Shown: piece after piece, positions 7,581 to 16,609 of the stretch
Numbering within the stretch: position 1 is the first letter of the stretch
Layout of the letters: the number at the start of each line of letters is the position of its first letter
Assembly (NCBI GenBank): GCA_036746235.1
Contig: DAIOEN010000005.1
Coordinates: forward strand, 21,323 to 85,322
Source of the DNA: CALARM01 sp036746235
Lineage (GTDB): Bacteria; Vulcanimicrobiota; SpSt-956; JAKJGF01
Reading direction: 5' to 3'
DNA: 64,000 nucleotides
Made by a program: the position numbers and the translations under genes
The notes under the pieces: model-generated
What the model saw: only the letters and a program-made list of their open reading frames with translations
The model's database searches: none
What the model was told of the DNA's origin: nothing

Positions 7581-8654
7581 TACTGCTCCCAGTAGTCCTG
7601 TTGTCGGTATTGCCACTATGGGAGGTAAAACAAGACTTCCAATGGCAGTACCTGCTGCCATACCTGTCAGACCTGACATAAATTCCCATCCCCTCATACC
7701 ACTGACAGATTTAAGGGCTTCACCTGTAAAAGATGTTTTAATCTGTTTATCGGGAAAAAGCTCTTTATCAGGATTTATCTTTACAGGAGGTTCATTATTA
7801 ATAATACCTGTTGCTCCCAGGGCAAAACCTGCAGTATTTGGTATATTTGTGCCGGGGTTTCTCATGAGTTTCGGAATAATCCACTCATTAATTCTTCTTT
7901 CTTTCGGGAGAATAGAATTTATGAGTCCTACCTGATTGGAATAACAGCTGTTATTCAGGGTATTATAATAATCTTTATCATGAGATTGAAATGCTTTTTC
8001 CAGACTTTTCTTTAGAAACTCCTTCTTTTCTGCTTCAGTGAAATTCAGCTTATATTTTATAAGTTTATGTCCCCTTCTCCTGGAACATTTCTGTATTGTA
8101 TCTTCCCAGGTTCCCAGCTGATAAACATTTAAAAATTTATCTTTCATTCCATCTATGAGATTGTAAGACTCTCCTTCTTTAAGTCTTGCTTCTATTGATA
8201 AAACAAGGCCTTTTGCTGTTTTCCCGTCAGAGGCAGTAACAGGCCCGTCATCTTCAAATTCAAAATATGAAAGGGCATGTCCTGCAATCCATTCAGGAGC
8301 AAAAGGCTCTATTACGAGATAGACACTTTTAACCTTCTCAGGATCTACAGATACTTCTTTAAAGATAGGCTCCCAGTCGATATCTTCCTTTCCTTCCTTA
8401 AAACCGCATCTTACATTCTCCATATGAATCCTGCCGTCTTCCGTTGTTTTTAAATATTTTGCAGGTCTCTGGTCCTTCTGCCAGTTTTCCTTTCCTTCTA
8501 TCCTGGTAGAAGAAGTAAGAAGATTTTCAGGTATAAGGTTTAGAGAGGAAGGATCAGAAGTGATAAATTTATCTGATATCTTCTCTGAAGAAGTCTTTTT
8601 TTGATTTTGATTCGTGAAATTTGTTGTATTAAGCTTATTATTTAATATTTTCAT
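7521..8654 (-). CDS. DUF4105-like (Lnb N-terminal domain-like) protein with glycine zipper
   Basis: A 377-residue protein. The start at 8654 (MKILNNKLNTTNF) is chosen because GAGG lies 6 bases before it. Residues 105-140 (VYLVIEPFAPEWIAGHALSYFEF, H126) and 229-250 (YYNTLNNSCYSNQVG, C237) recall the two conserved blocks of DUF4105, where a GH motif on a strand and an NC motif on a helix are thought to form a papain-like site. The C-terminus from about 315 is a Gly/Ala-rich hydrophobic hairpin like those in neighbouring family members. The reading frame ends inside what looks like a longer hydrophobic tail (see 7237-7580). It lies 67 bp after the pentein-like gene and is probably co-transcribed with it. 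The family call is moderate. Confidence 0.65.
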   Translation of the reverse strand: MKILNNKLNTTNFTNQNQKKTSSEKISDKFITSDPSSLNLIPENLLTSSTRIEGKENWQKDQRPAKYLKTTEDGRIHMENVRCGFKEGKEDIDWEPIFKEVSVDPEKVKSVYLVIEPFAPEWIAGHALSYFEFEDDGPVTASDGKTAKGLVLSIEARLKEGESYNLIDGMKDKFLNVYQLGTWEDTIQKCSRRRGHKLIKYKLNFTEAEKKEFLKKSLEKAFQSHDKDYYNTLNNSCYSNQVGLINSILPKERRINEWIIPKLMRNPGTNIPNTAGFALGATGIINNEPPVKINPDKELFPDKQIKTSFTGEALKSVSGMRGWEFMSGLTGMAAGTAIGSLVLPPIVAIPTTGLLGAVVGWKTGEWIKRESHSIIEL

Positions 8655-8721
8655 ATAACACCTCATTTACTATATTTTTAAAATTTTACTTCTAACCAGA
8701 AGAAAGAATAATTTTATTTCT

Positions 8722-10320
8722 TCAAAGTGTATATTCTCTTTCTATTACCTTTGTAATACAGTTCAGAGCTCCTCTGAAGGAACTTACGGCATTCATATCT
8801 ACCGGTATGGTATTATATCCATATTTTTCATAAACACTGTTTCCTGCAGTATCAAGTTCATCTATGCCAAAATTGGGAATGAATATGTTATCTCCGTCTA
8901 TGACTGCATTGTTATAGGTTATCCAGGGTACATATTTAAGTTTTGTCGTACCCAGATAGGGCAATCTTTCCACTTTAAATCCGTCTTTTTCAAGGTCTGC
9001 CGCCAGGGAATCAAATTTCTCCTGTAATTCTCTATCACCATCCATAGTATAGAGGAGATTATCCAGTGGCTTTAAAGGTCCCCAGGTAACTGTATTTTCT
9101 ATATTTCTTTCATATCTTTCATATTTAAAAGGTTCTCTCTCTTTTATATCTTTAAGTATCTTTATCGCCATGGAAGGATCTCCCACTGTTACGACTTTTT
9201 TCCCTGTTTCTGGATCAATTTTTCCAAGAGGAGTCATGGCCATATCTATATGAAAAGCAGGCTGTCCCTCATTATTTCCTATTATAACAACCTTCTGTTT
9301 CGGAAAAGTTCTGTCTAACATCAATTTACAAAGTTCTTCGTGACTTACATCCTTTGCATCTATATGCAGGTCACCCTTTATGGTATTGTATTTCTGCGGA
9401 TAGTTTTTCATATCTTTCATCATAAAAGTTATTGCGTCAGAACCTATATAGATATTATCCATTGTAGGAAGCTGGTTTCCTCCATCTATGAATCTCCCTT
9501 TCACTCTTTCATATGTGAGTTCAGGATTTACCCCTGCCAGGGAAGAGGCCACTTTCCAGTCTCCCTGTTGTGGAAAATCCATTCTGTCCTGTTCCATGAT
9601 TTTACTGCCCTGTACCAGTGTCGAATCCTGTGCCCATATGGAAAGATTTGCTCCTGTAGAAATTACTGTTATCCTTTCAGGAGAAGATATGGTTCCATCA
9701 TTACACCATTTCATGATTTCATCTTTCACTTCTCTTCTGCCCTGTTCATCTGATGTGAGTATGGTAAATTTTGCATCATCCATACTGGATATAAACGTTT
9801 TCATGGCATTCAGATAGGCCGGCTTTTCTTGCCCCATATTTCCGAAGGTAAAGCACATATGTTTTATTCTGCCTTCATTCTGAGGTATCATATAACCGTC
9901 CATGGCAAGACTCGTTTTTAATTCTCCTGATTTTTCCCTCCCCTCTGTTTCAGTCTGATTTTTCCCTTCTGTTCCTTTTCTGGCAGTGATGACTCCTGCC
10001 ATGATACCTCCTGCAATACCGAGAGGTACTGCTGCCATGGCAGGCAGTGCAGAACCGGTAATATATGATGCAGCAGCACAGGCACCTGTTATAAGCGTTC
10101 CTGCTGCAGTACCTGTAATAATACTTTTCTGTAGAGATTTCTTCTCACTTATACCCTGTGTGAGAAAAGCAATGTTCCGTAAATTATTTATATCATCAAT
10201 ATTGCCGGTTTTTTCGTCCTTATTTAGTATTATCTTATCTTCCTGTTCTATTTTTTCCTGGACAGAAAATTTTTGCTTTATTAAAGATACAGCAGGTGAC
10301 AGATTTATGTTTATTTTCAT
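8722..10320 (-). CDS. Pentein-fold deiminase-like protein (agmatine/peptidylarginine deiminase type)
   Basis: A 532-residue protein; the ATG at 10320 is preferred over the one 9 bp upstream because AAAGGA is then correctly spaced. Residues 66-112 are a Gly/Ala-rich hydrophobic hairpin. Four landmarks of guanidine-modifying penteins appear in order: WAQD (D232), DGGN (279-282), FHIDM (H357, D359) and a C-terminal GALNCIT with C521 as the predicted nucleophile. In agmatine and peptidylarginine deiminases these residues bind and attack the guanidine carbon. The N-terminal 135 residues are extra compared with free agmatine deiminases and begin with the family motif MKININLSP. Conserved promoter module at 10376-10476. 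Substrate unknown; a protein-arginine target would fit an effector role but is inference. Confidence 0.8.
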   Translation of the reverse strand: MKININLSPAVSLIKQKFSVQEKIEQEDKIILNKDEKTGNIDDINNLRNIAFLTQGISEKKSLQKSIITGTAAGTLITGACAAASYITGSALPAMAAVPLGIAGGIMAGVITARKGTEGKNQTETEGREKSGELKTSLAMDGYMIPQNEGRIKHMCFTFGNMGQEKPAYLNAMKTFISSMDDAKFTILTSDEQGRREVKDEIMKWCNDGTISSPERITVISTGANLSIWAQDSTLVQGSKIMEQDRMDFPQQGDWKVASSLAGVNPELTYERVKGRFIDGGNQLPTMDNIYIGSDAITFMMKDMKNYPQKYNTIKGDLHIDAKDVSHEELCKLMLDRTFPKQKVVIIGNNEGQPAFHIDMAMTPLGKIDPETGKKVVTVGDPSMAIKILKDIKEREPFKYERYERNIENTVTWGPLKPLDNLLYTMDGDRELQEKFDSLAADLEKDGFKVERLPYLGTTKLKYVPWITYNNAVIDGDNIFIPNFGIDELDTAGNSVYEKYGYNTIPVDMNAVSSFRGALNCITKVIEREYTL

Positions 10321-10375
10321 ATGTTTCATCCTTTCCTGAAGAATTACAGAAAATATATGAATAATTATTATCTAC

Positions 10376-10476
10376 ATAATAGAATAAAAAATATCTGAAA
10401 GGCTGTAAAAAATGTTAATAAAATGTTAACAGAAGACAATGTCTCTATATGGTAATTTTGGACAAAAATAAACGAT
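10376..10476 (-). promoter_or_regulatory. Conserved promoter module upstream of 8722-10320
   Basis: Minus strand: ATCG with T-tract and TTTGTCC, GTTAAC 46 bp on (10430), a second TTAACA 11 bp later, and TATTAT starting 49 bp after the first GTTAAC (10381-10376). It is divergent from the copy at 10767. Confidence 0.75.
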
Positions 10477-10631
10477 ATGATAATAGTATTCTGTATTAAA
10501 AGTTTTCATAAGATTTTTTTCTAAATTTTTTGACTTTTTCTAAATAGGGATATTGCAGAACAGGTAAAGAGACTTAAAATAACGTAAGATTTTCATGGAG
10601 TAATATAAAAATTTCTACATGTATTTTCATA

Positions 10632-10673
10632 CTAACAGACATGACCGGAGCGGTCACAACTAAATATGAGAAT
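10632..10673. repeat. 40-bp dispersed repeat, complete copy
   Basis: Sequence CTAACAGACATGACCGG, AGCGGTCACAACTAAATATG contains a 6-bp hairpin (TGACCG/CGGTCA). It is inverted relative to the 42423 copy, which agrees over the whole unit with a few changes. The rest of the 10330-10903 gap holds two divergent promoter modules and nothing coding. Confidence 0.7.
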
Positions 10674-10766
10674 CTGATGCCTGTCAGGCTCTGACGTCAT
10701 CATTCTCATATAAATCGCCAGGAATAGCACTTGATGTAACTGCAGTAGATTTTTAATATTTTTATT

Positions 10767-10866
10767 AACGTTATTTTCTGTCTGTTTGTTTATATTTTTA
10801 CTGTTTTTACCGTTAACAATTTGTTAACAATTTTTTTGAATTATTCATCTTAACCCGTGTTAAAAT
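10767..10866 (+). promoter_or_regulatory. Conserved promoter module upstream of 10904
   Basis: AACG at 10767, TTTTCTGTCT, GTTAAC at 10812, a second GTTAAC 11 bp later, and TAAAAT at 10861. The ATG follows about 40 bases after the -10. Confidence 0.75.
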
Positions 10867-10903
10867 ATAATCAATAAAATCTACTGGAAAGGGGATAATA
10901 ATT

Positions 10904-11734
10904 ATGAAGATAAACAATATATCGAATCCCATCACACAGAAAACAGATAAAACCGGTTCTGATAAAAAACTTCAGGATAACAATGACAACACAAAAGATG
11001 AATTGAAGTCATCTTCAGCCGGTGAAGCTGATATGGCATTAAAAAACGATCTGGAAGCAATGAGAATTATTGCAGGAGGTCTCTTCGGTAGAGACATAGT
11101 TCATAATATAAAATATATCGTAGAAAATGATAACGGTGAATATGATAAGAATCCGGAGAAAGGTAAATTCGAAGGAAGGGGAGGAAAAGGAGAATTTTCT
11201 ATTAATAAGGAAACGGGGGAGATAGAAAAGGCAGAATATATAGATGGTTCCTATACAGGGGGAAGTATGTATAAATATGAAAATACCGGTGGCAGGAGAA
11301 TTTATACCTATTTCGACTCAGATACATTCGATGAGAGCTATGAAAAAAATATCTATGATGCACAGACAGGCCAGGTTCTGAATGAGAAGTTCTGGGGTAA
11401 TAAAAATTCTTCCGATCTTGCATCAACTCTCGGACGTATAGAAAAACCTCTGGAAGCAAGAGTAATGGCAAAAGAGATTTCTTACAGTGATGGTATTGCA
11501 GAAGGAATAAAAAGAGATGCTACTATATGGAGTAAGATTATTGGAGAGTCAGCTCTTACGGGTACCGCAACGGCTATTCTTGGAGGAGGACTCGGTTTTA
11601 TCCTGGGAATGAATCCCCTTGTTACAGGAGTAATAGGTGCAACTGCCGGTGCTGCCTGGACTGTATCAGGTAAACTGGAGGGTATACCTATGCAAAAAGT
11701 TTACCTTGAGCTCGAGAGTAGAAAAAAAGAATAA
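10904..11734 (+). CDS. Family protein with ETG-turn units and C-terminal Gly-zipper
   Basis: A 276-residue protein with an AAAGGGG site before the ATG. The N-terminus MKINNISNPITQK is the clearest family motif and nearly repeats that of 17458. Residues about 75-175 hold ETG-type units (NKETGEIEKAEY, then DAQTGQVLNEKF) like those of 3080-4783. Residues 215-255 form a Gly/Ala-rich hydrophobic hairpin (ALTGTATAILGGGLGFILG), followed by a short charged tail. No signal peptide or catalytic residues seen. Only 16 bp separate it from the next gene, so the two form an operon driven by the 10767 module. Confidence 0.8.
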   Translation: MKINNISNPITQKTDKTGSDKKLQDNNDNTKDELKSSSAGEADMALKNDLEAMRIIAGGLFGRDIVHNIKYIVENDNGEYDKNPEKGKFEGRGGKGEFSINKETGEIEKAEYIDGSYTGGSMYKYENTGGRRIYTYFDSDTFDESYEKNIYDAQTGQVLNEKFWGNKNSSDLASTLGRIEKPLEARVMAKEISYSDGIAEGIKRDATIWSKIIGESALTGTATAILGGGLGFILGMNPLVTGVIGATAGAAWTVSGKLEGIPMQKVYLELESRKKE

Positions 11735-11750
11735 AAAGGAGGTAATATAT

Positions 11751-12992
11751 ATGTTTGCATCATTATTTGCAGCCACTACTGCAGTAAGTGCACTGAGAAT
11801 AGGCCTGTCTTCCATGAAAGGACAGGAAAGTGAAAGACCTGAATATTTAGACACATTTCAACATCAGGGTGAAGGCGATATTCAGGGCAAGTCTTTTTAT
11901 ATGGATGCAGAAGATCTCAGAAATACTGCTATGAAACTCGGTAACAGTATTAAGAAATTGGATAATACGGAAAAGGATCTGAATCATGAACAGGGAGTAA
12001 TAGAAGTGAAAGATGCCCTGTTAGAAGACCTTTCCCTCATCTCTCCTTCTATAAAAAAGGCAACAGTAACAGTCGATAAAAACTCGGAATTAAAGGGACT
12101 GGAAGTTATAACTGAAGATCCTGAACATGGCAAAGGCATATATAAATATGAAAGTAAAAAAAAGGGATTTATGAAAAGAGAAGAAAAAGTAGAAATCTCT
12201 TCTTATGAATATAATAATAATACCGGTAAAGGAGTTTATAGAAAGGGAATCTATGATAAAGATACTGAATATGCGAACTCCACTCCATCTCCTGTGAGTT
12301 ATGCCGAATTCTCCAATGACTATTCCATTAAGAATAAGAAGCATTATATACCTCTTATTGAAAATTCTGAAATAGCAAAGGAATTGAAGCAAAAATTAAA
12401 AGAAATAGAAATGAGCAGTCAGAGCAGTCCATCTGTTGAATCTACTGTTATAAATAACAGAAAAGATGAAGAAAAAGAAATAGAAAGTCTTTTCTCCTCT
12501 ATTAAAGAAAGTGCAGGGAAAATAGATAAAAAGGGAAAAAAATATGATGAAAAAACCGGTAATTTTATAGAAGATATTCTGAAGGATTTCACATATGAAC
12601 ATGATGCTAAAAGATTAAAAATTGGTGATAACGGTTCTATTGTATGTTACAGGCGGGACTATCATGGTACACATAACTTTTCAGCCTATAAAGAAAAAAT
12701 TGATTCTTCTGACGGACACATTACATCTGTTTTCTTCCAGAGAAAATCTTATTCCGATGCTGTTGGTTCATATAGTAAAATTATAACTATTTATGTGGAT
12801 AAAAGTTCAGGGGAAATTAAATCTGTAGAATATTACGATCCGAATGATTTCGATGCATCCAGTATCTGGAATGACCCTGGCATGAAACTGCACAGAAAAA
12901 TGCAGGAAAAAGCAGAGATGGCATATGAAAATGCAGATCCGGAAGGATGTATGGATGAAATAAGCAACACTCACGTGTCAAACAGATATTGA
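11751..12992 (+). CDS. ETG-turn family protein, second gene of operon
   Basis: A 413-residue protein. The start at 11751 follows AAAGGAGG and is preferred over an earlier in-frame ATG inside the upstream gene. The N-terminus (MFASLFAATTAVSALRIGL) is short and hydrophobic, unlike its neighbours, and could be a membrane anchor or weak signal. The body has two units with the (Y)DxxTGxF or KSSGEIKSVEYYD pattern plus a Lys/Glu-rich linker (about 250-295), related to 3080-4783 and 10904-11734. The last 16 codons are duplicated as an orphan fragment at 50733-50779. Function unknown. Confidence 0.8.
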   Translation: MFASLFAATTAVSALRIGLSSMKGQESERPEYLDTFQHQGEGDIQGKSFYMDAEDLRNTAMKLGNSIKKLDNTEKDLNHEQGVIEVKDALLEDLSLISPSIKKATVTVDKNSELKGLEVITEDPEHGKGIYKYESKKKGFMKREEKVEISSYEYNNNTGKGVYRKGIYDKDTEYANSTPSPVSYAEFSNDYSIKNKKHYIPLIENSEIAKELKQKLKEIEMSSQSSPSVESTVINNRKDEEKEIESLFSSIKESAGKIDKKGKKYDEKTGNFIEDILKDFTYEHDAKRLKIGDNGSIVCYRRDYHGTHNFSAYKEKIDSSDGHITSVFFQRKSYSDAVGSYSKIITIYVDKSSGEIKSVEYYDPNDFDASSIWNDPGMKLHRKMQEKAEMAYENADPEGCMDEISNTHVSNRY

Positions 12993-13007
12993 TTTTGAAA
13001 AATATAA

Positions 13008-13040
13008 CTATAAAAGACCGGTTATACCGGTCTTTTATAG
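13008..13040. terminator. Perfect 15-bp stem terminator
   Basis: CTATAAAAGACCGGT and its complement with a 3-base loop, 15 bp after the stop of 11751-12992. The stem ends in TCTTTTATAG, giving a U-rich side, and it can also end the convergent GH65 transcript. Confidence 0.8.
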
Positions 13041-13139
13041 TGTACTATCCACTGCTCTTCAGAAATGGGAAGTACTTTTGATAAATCAGAGTGATTTTGT
13101 CAGTTAATGATGAGTGGAATATATATTACCCGCTACTCA

Positions 13140-15422
13140 CTATAATTTTTTTGAAATCTTCTTCAATTTACCATACAGTAAGACAGAAATTTCTTTATCT
13201 CCTTCCAGGATTTCTACATGAACTTCTTTCTCTTTTACTGTAATACCGAGGAGATTTCCCTTCCAGTATACTTTAAATTTCAGAGATTTCCACTTTTCCG
13301 GCAGCCACTGTGGAGAAAATCCAGGATAGCCTTCTTTACTCACATACATACCGCCGAATCCGAAAACAGCTGTCTGCCATGTTATTCCTGCACCTGCAGC
13401 ATGGAGACCCAGACCGGTATTGCCCTGATTATCCTGTAGATCTACAAGGGCAGTCCTCATGAAATATTCATAACCTTTAGTCATATCGCCCACCACAAGG
13501 CCCATAAGACAGTAAAGTCCAGGGCTCAGAGAGGATTTATGCATAGTTCTTTTTTCATAATATTCATAATTTATTTTTTTTGTTTCCAGAGAAAAGGTGT
13601 CTCCCGGAATATGTAATAACATGATTACATCTGGCTGTTTTATGAGTGTATAATCACCGGGTTTTGTAATATCCACTCCATCAGGCCAGAGAGGCATATT
13701 GTTTTCATCATATTCTGTTACAGTATAATCTTTCAATTTGAAATAGCCTTCATGCTGCTCCAGTAACTGTTCTGAACGGGGGATATAGATCTTTTCTGCC
13801 ACATCTTTCCATTTCTGTAATTCCTTTGCAGTAAGACCTGTTTTTGCGACTATTGTTTCATAATCATATTTATGATTTTCCTTAAGCCATGCTAAAAGTT
13901 CAAAAGATTTTTCAATATTCCATTTAGCCATATAATTGGTATAGAGATTGTTATTTACATGTTCATGGAATTCATCAGGCCCTATGACCCTGTTAATGTC
14001 ATATCTATCTGCTTTTTTATTATATTCTGCCCTGGTGCTCCAGAATCTGGCTGTTTCAAGGAATATTTCCATGCCATAATTAAAAAAGAAATCCATATCA
14101 TCTGTTGCCCTGAAATATTCCCATATGGCAAAAGCCACATCTGAAACTATATGATGTTCCAGATCTCCTGTCCAGATTCTTACAGGATTTCCTTTATAAT
14201 CAAAACCCCACCGCGGTGTTTCTTCTTTACCTGTATCTGCAGATTCCCATGGGAACAGAGCACCTCTGTAGCCGTTTGTAAAAGCATTTTCCCTTGCCAT
14301 GTCAAGTAAATTATATCGATACATCAGAAGGGATTTTGCTCCTTCTGGCTGAGTATAGGTGAAAAAAGGTAACATGAAAATCTCTGTGTCCCAGAAGATA
14401 TGTCCGTTATAACCTTCTCCATGCATACCTTTTGCTCCTATACTTACTCTACTGTCTTCTGTATTTACACAGTTCATAAGGTGAAATATATTGAATCTAA
14501 GAGCTTTTTCTCCTTCTTCATCACCATCTATTTCTATGTTTTTTATATGCCACAGTTTTTCATATGACAGAATACTTTCATTTAGAATTTTTTCCATTCC
14601 TTCAGCAAGAAATTCATTGAGTCTTTCTTCAGTTTTTTTCTGAAGACCTTCTTTCTCTATTTCCCTTGAAGTGGCCAGAGATACGTATTTTACTATGTCT
14701 GCAGTCATACCTTTCTGCACTTCTATATCAATATTTTCCATGGACATTTCGCCGGAAGCTATGAATTTTCTGCATGTTCCGGCATTTTCTCCCTTTATTT
14801 TTGCTCTCAGTGAAGATGCTATGCCAAGACGATAGTCTTTTTCACATGTTCCTGTTTCCAGATATATGCCTTTTTTATTCAGATCTTCATTTTTTCTCAC
14901 AGTGAAATGTTTTATCTTTTCCTTCGGATCATCTTTTTTATTCAATACTGTACCGTCAATAATATTTTCTACTGTAATTATTCCATCATAATTTTCAGGT
15001 GTAATGGCATATTGCATACCTGCCAGATATGTTCTCCTCTTGCTTAAAAACCTGAAACCTTCTATTTTTGTAATTCTTCCTTCACTATCTTTTACCCTCA
15101 CAGACTTATAGAGAAGACCGTGTTTCATATCCAGGGCTCTGTAAAAATTGAGTATTTTACATGTCTGAAGATCTACATATGCTCTGTTTATATATATTCT
15201 CAGTCCGAAGAAAAAAGGCATATTTACAAATTCTGAAACCTGTGCTTCCGATTTATCGTAAATACCTGCCATAAAGGTGCCCCTCTGCTCTCCATAAAGT
15301 ATTTCCTCAAAAGAGCCTCTCACGCCTGCATAGCCATTTGCAAGGGTAAAGTTTGTTTCCATTTTCCCTGATATTTCAAATTTCTTTTGTTCTATGAGCC
15401 ATTTTTTTTCCGATAATTTCAT
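13140..15422 (-). CDS. Glycoside hydrolase family 65 disaccharide phosphorylase
   Basis: A 760-residue protein of typical GH65 length, with AGGAGG before the ATG. It has the N-terminal beta-sandwich (start to about 270), a linker and an (alpha/alpha)6 catalytic barrel. Key motifs are GMHGEGYNGHIFWDTE, IGPDEFHEH (E484, predicted general acid) and HKSSLSPGLY, the phosphate-binding Ser pair. GH65 enzymes phosphorolyse alpha-glucosyl disaccharides such as maltose, trehalose, kojibiose or nigerose, releasing beta-glucose 1-phosphate. The adjacent upstream beta-phosphoglucomutase gene (32 bp away) takes that product on to glucose 6-phosphate, which supports the call. The exact disaccharide cannot be told from sequence. 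A fragment of a second GH65 gene lies at 22765-22869. Confidence 0.93.
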   Translation of the reverse strand: MKLSEKKWLIEQKKFEISGKMETNFTLANGYAGVRGSFEEILYGEQRGTFMAGIYDKSEAQVSEFVNMPFFFGLRIYINRAYVDLQTCKILNFYRALDMKHGLLYKSVRVKDSEGRITKIEGFRFLSKRRTYLAGMQYAITPENYDGIITVENIIDGTVLNKKDDPKEKIKHFTVRKNEDLNKKGIYLETGTCEKDYRLGIASSLRAKIKGENAGTCRKFIASGEMSMENIDIEVQKGMTADIVKYVSLATSREIEKEGLQKKTEERLNEFLAEGMEKILNESILSYEKLWHIKNIEIDGDEEGEKALRFNIFHLMNCVNTEDSRVSIGAKGMHGEGYNGHIFWDTEIFMLPFFTYTQPEGAKSLLMYRYNLLDMARENAFTNGYRGALFPWESADTGKEETPRWGFDYKGNPVRIWTGDLEHHIVSDVAFAIWEYFRATDDMDFFFNYGMEIFLETARFWSTRAEYNKKADRYDINRVIGPDEFHEHVNNNLYTNYMAKWNIEKSFELLAWLKENHKYDYETIVAKTGLTAKELQKWKDVAEKIYIPRSEQLLEQHEGYFKLKDYTVTEYDENNMPLWPDGVDITKPGDYTLIKQPDVIMLLHIPGDTFSLETKKINYEYYEKRTMHKSSLSPGLYCLMGLVVGDMTKGYEYFMRTALVDLQDNQGNTGLGLHAAGAGITWQTAVFGFGGMYVSKEGYPGFSPQWLPEKWKSLKFKVYWKGNLLGITVKEKEVHVEILEGDKEISVLLYGKLKKISKKL

Positions 15423-15454
15423 AAGCTGTACCTCCTGATATTTTTAGAATAATC

Positions 15455-16117
15455 TTATAGCTTTTCTTTCAATAATTTTTCAATCTTCTGAATAGATAAT
15501 TCATCAAGGCTTTTTATTACCATATCTGCATGGGATAAATCCATTTCATTTTCCTTTCTTGCAAGACCGAAGGTGAATATGCCTGCATTCAATCCTGCCC
15601 TGACTCCTTCTATGGCATCTTCTATGACTATACAGTTTTCCGGTTCAACCTTTAACCTGTCTGCAGCAGTTAAAAATATTTCCGGATCAGGTTTTCCTCT
15701 TTTAAAATCACAGCCTGTTATCACTTCATCAAATAAATTATAAATGTCAATCTTGTTCAGTATAAGTGCCGCATTTTTGCTAGATGATGCAACTGCTGTT
15801 TTCAGATTTTCTTTTTTCAGAATTTTAATCAGATTTATTGCATCCTGAAAGGGTAAAGGAGGATTTTTTTCTACAGATGCCAGAAAATATCTCTGTTTTT
15901 TTGATGCCATTTCTTTTAGTTTTTCTTCTGACCCGTTTATTGCTACAGATGAAATACCTTCCAGTCTGGGTTTCCCGTCTACTTTTTCTCTGTATATATG
16001 TTCATCAAAATAAAAACCTTCTTCTGTAAACATCCTGTACCATGCCCTGTAATGACAGGGCACTGTATCGGTAATCACACCATCCATGTCGAAAATAATA
16101 CCTTTTAATTTCCTCAT
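15455..16117 (-). CDS. pgmB: Beta-phosphoglucomutase (HAD family)
   Basis: A 220-residue HAD hydrolase with GGAGG before the start. Motif I is FDMDGVITDT (D10 nucleophile, D12 acid/base); a helical cap follows with WYRMF. Motif II is ASSSKNA, the motif III Lys lies in CDFKRGKPDPEIF, and motif IV is VIEDAIEGVRAG. This matches beta-phosphoglucomutase, which interconverts beta-glucose 1-phosphate and glucose 6-phosphate. It is the first gene of a two-gene operon with the GH65 phosphorylase. A generic phosphatase of the same subfamily is the alternative, made less likely by the neighbour. Confidence 0.9.
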   Translation of the reverse strand: MRKLKGIIFDMDGVITDTVPCHYRAWYRMFTEEGFYFDEHIYREKVDGKPRLEGISSVAINGSEEKLKEMASKKQRYFLASVEKNPPLPFQDAINLIKILKKENLKTAVASSSKNAALILNKIDIYNLFDEVITGCDFKRGKPDPEIFLTAADRLKVEPENCIVIEDAIEGVRAGLNAGIFTFGLARKENEMDLSHADMVIKSLDELSIQKIEKLLKEKL

Positions 16118-16152
16118 AGTAGACCTCCATTGTTTATAAATTTAGAGCACAG

Positions 16153-16230
16153 GAATTTTCATTTTTTATGGCGTAAAATAAAGCTTTAGATAAAATCTTA
16201 TCTGGAAGCAATTATCTAAATAATTTACCG
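16153..16230. repeat. 75-bp dispersed repeat, copy 2
   Basis: TTTTTTATGGCGTAAAATAA, then AGCTTTAGATAA, TTATCTGGA and TAAATAATTTACCG; nearly the same as the copy at 18131. Immediately upstream of the pgmB operon. The rest of 16231-16478 holds a weak terminator-like hairpin (16316-16337, AGACCGGA/TCCAGTCT followed by T residues) and nothing coding. Confidence 0.75.
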
Positions 16231-16462
16231 TAGAATAAAAATTTATTAACTGTCTCATGTTTGCCTGAACCGGCACCTGTGATAACAGGAGTTACGCAGA
16301 TTTCAAAAATAAATAGACCGGAGCCTTTCCAGTCTTTTTTATATATATTTTTTCCTGAAAATTATACCGGTCATCTGAGTATAGATAAAAAAATAATTAC
16401 CCTGAACTGCCTGCAGAGTCTTTATTAATTTAAAGGTATGGGAAATTTTGAGTCTGTTAGAT

Positions 16463-16530
16463 GTTTTGTGTAAACTCTCCATGAAATAAGGATTATTAGA
16501 TGTTTACACAAAATTTATGACAATCTCGGA
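16463..16530. repeat. Hairpin plus 50-bp dispersed repeat
   Basis: GTTTTGTGTAAAC at 16463 is complementary to GTTTACACAAAAT near 16500, forming a long-looped hairpin. The segment from 16479 (CCATGAAATAAGG, TAGATGTTT, AAAATTTATGACA) recurs at 20306-20358. Confidence 0.55.
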
Positions 16531-16608
16531 ATTTTTTTCGTTTTTAATGGCGTAAAATAAAGATTTAGATGAAATCTTATCTCGAGCCAGATGTCTAAAT
16601 AATTTAAT
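16530..16608. repeat. 75-bp dispersed repeat, copy 3
   Basis: TTTAATGGCGTAAAATAAAG, TTTAGATGAAATC, TTATCT and GTCTAAATAATTTAAT. It sits at the 3' end of the broken gene at 16610-16921 and probably truncates it. Confidence 0.7.
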
Positions 16609-16609
16609 C

